Shown here in pieces: positions 13,242 through 13,773 of a stretch of 13,773 bases of DNA (positions are counted from its first letter, which is position 1; each line of letters begins with the position of its first letter). The translations under genes were made by a program, and so were the position numbers. The notes under the pieces are model-generated. The model worked only from the letters and a program-made list of their open reading frames with translations. It ran no database searches and was not told where the DNA came from. Source of the stretch: CAZQLE01 sp964593905 (GTDB lineage: Bacteria; Chloroflexota; Anaerolineae; Anaerolineales; Anaerolineaceae); the NCBI GenBank assembly GCA_964593905.1, contig CAZQLE010000105.1, positions 1 to 13,773 of the forward strand, read 5' to 3'.

Positions 13242-13773
13242 TTAGCGTTGATTACGGTTCCGCAAAAACGCGGGAATATCCAGATCGTCGGTGTTGACCA
13301 CGCGCGGTTGGAAGTCGGCCTGGGTCGGCTGTTGTATCGAGGGCCGTTCCACCCGCGGTTCAGGTGCAGGCGCCGTGGTGGTGGGGCGCATACGCTGAGC
13401 CGGCTGCGGGTCTTCAATGCGCATGGGGCGTTGTTCAACCACCGGCCGGCTGGTGGCGCGGTCAAAACCCGTGGCAATGACCGTAACACGAATCTCATCG
13501 CCCAGGTTCGGGTCGACCACCGCACCAAAGATCAGGTTGACATCGGGGTGCGCGGTTTCGCGGATGATCGCTGCGGCCTGGTTGACCTCGAAGAGGGTCA
13601 TGTTCGGGCCGCCGGTGACGTTAAACAGAATGCCGCGTGCGCCATCGATGGTGATGTCGAGCAGTTGGCTGGAGATTGCCATCTCGGCCGCAATGCGTCC
13701 GCGATCTTCGCCCTGGGCTTTTCCAACGGCCATCAAAGCTGCGCCGCCTTCAGACATAATGGCGCGCACATCG
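13242..13773 (-). CDS. ftsZ: Cell division protein FtsZ, C-terminal part (5' end outside window)
   Basis: The frame is open to the right edge, giving 176 full codons plus one partial. FtsZ is the tubulin-like GTPase that polymerises into the Z ring at mid-cell. The visible part begins DVRAIMSEGGAALMAVG and continues through the FtsZ C-terminal domain (RGILFNVTGGPNMTLFEVNQ, GAVVDPNLGDEIRVTVIATG). It then has a Pro/Gln/Arg-rich unstructured linker of about 60 residues and ends in the conserved C-terminal peptide LDIPAFLRNRNQR, which binds membrane anchors and partners. The GTP-binding domain with GGGTGTG lies outside the window. A GTG near the edge is an internal valine, not a start. Terminator and hairpins follow downstream. 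Confidence 0.97.
   Translation of the reverse strand, partial: DVRAIMSEGGAALMAVGKAQGEDRGRIAAEMAISSQLLDITIDGARGILFNVTGGPNMTLFEVNQAAAIIRETAHPDVNLIFGAVVDPNLGDEIRVTVIATGFDRATSRPVVEQRPMRIEDPQPAQRMRPTTTAPAPEPRVERPSIQQPTQADFQPRVVNTDDLDIPAFLRNRNQR

Noticed and set aside
1..13773. Defence system, prophage, transposon, CRISPR array, tRNA or rRNA gene
   Set aside because: No repeat-spacer pattern, transposase, integrase, nuclease, tRNA cloverleaf or rRNA segment was seen; the methylase-like protein alone does not make a restriction system.

Overview
The window looks like chromosomal DNA of a member of the Chloroflexota (most likely Anaerolineae). The signs are Thr/Pro-rich linkers in secreted proteins, a lipoprotein with an NBR1-type Ig-like domain, a very large multi-GAF histidine kinase, a T-box leader outside the Firmicutes, and an FtsZ tail ending in LDIPAFLRNR. 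This assignment is inference from gene style, not from a marker gene. No mobile element, CRISPR array, tRNA or rRNA gene was seen.

Layout, left to right. (1) 1-165: the last 33 codons of a Thr/Pro-rich protein on + with a strong terminator. (2) 194-2425, minus: a large DNA-methyltransferase-like protein with a zinc-ribbon insert whose catalytic DPPY motif appears to be lost. (3) 2636-6900, plus: a NusG/RfaH-type antiterminator paralogue, followed 26 bp later by a 1238-residue membrane histidine kinase with about ten membrane segments, four GAF domains, HisKA and HATPase_c. The unit ends in a terminator and a second, perfect 14-bp inverted repeat. (4) 7058-8873, minus: a TrpB2-type tryptophan synthase beta chain behind a full promoter and T-box riboswitch. 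The specifier codon reads UGG (Trp) and the T-box variable base fits a G73 tRNA. (5) 9083-11536, plus: a thioredoxin-fold protein with a single active-site-region cysteine, a PAP2/inositol-phosphotransferase-like membrane protein, and a MocR/LysN-type PLP aminotransferase, closed by a terminator. (6) 11594-12625, plus: a lipoprotein with an NBR1-like Ig domain, with its own -10 box and terminator. (7) 12631-12961, minus: a small ABM-fold (antibiotic biosynthesis monooxygenase-like) protein. (8) 13027-13773, minus: a hairpin-rich trailer with a terminator, and the C-terminal part of ftsZ, which runs off the right edge.

Functional themes. The best supported regulatory circuit is tRNA-Trp control of trpB2, which argues that this orphan-type TrpB really works in tryptophan supply. 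The NusG paralogue and kinase probably form one transcription unit. The other genes look like independent housekeeping or accessory units, each with its own terminator. Intergenic regions are unusually rich in perfect hairpins, several of them without a U-tract and therefore not explained as simple terminators.
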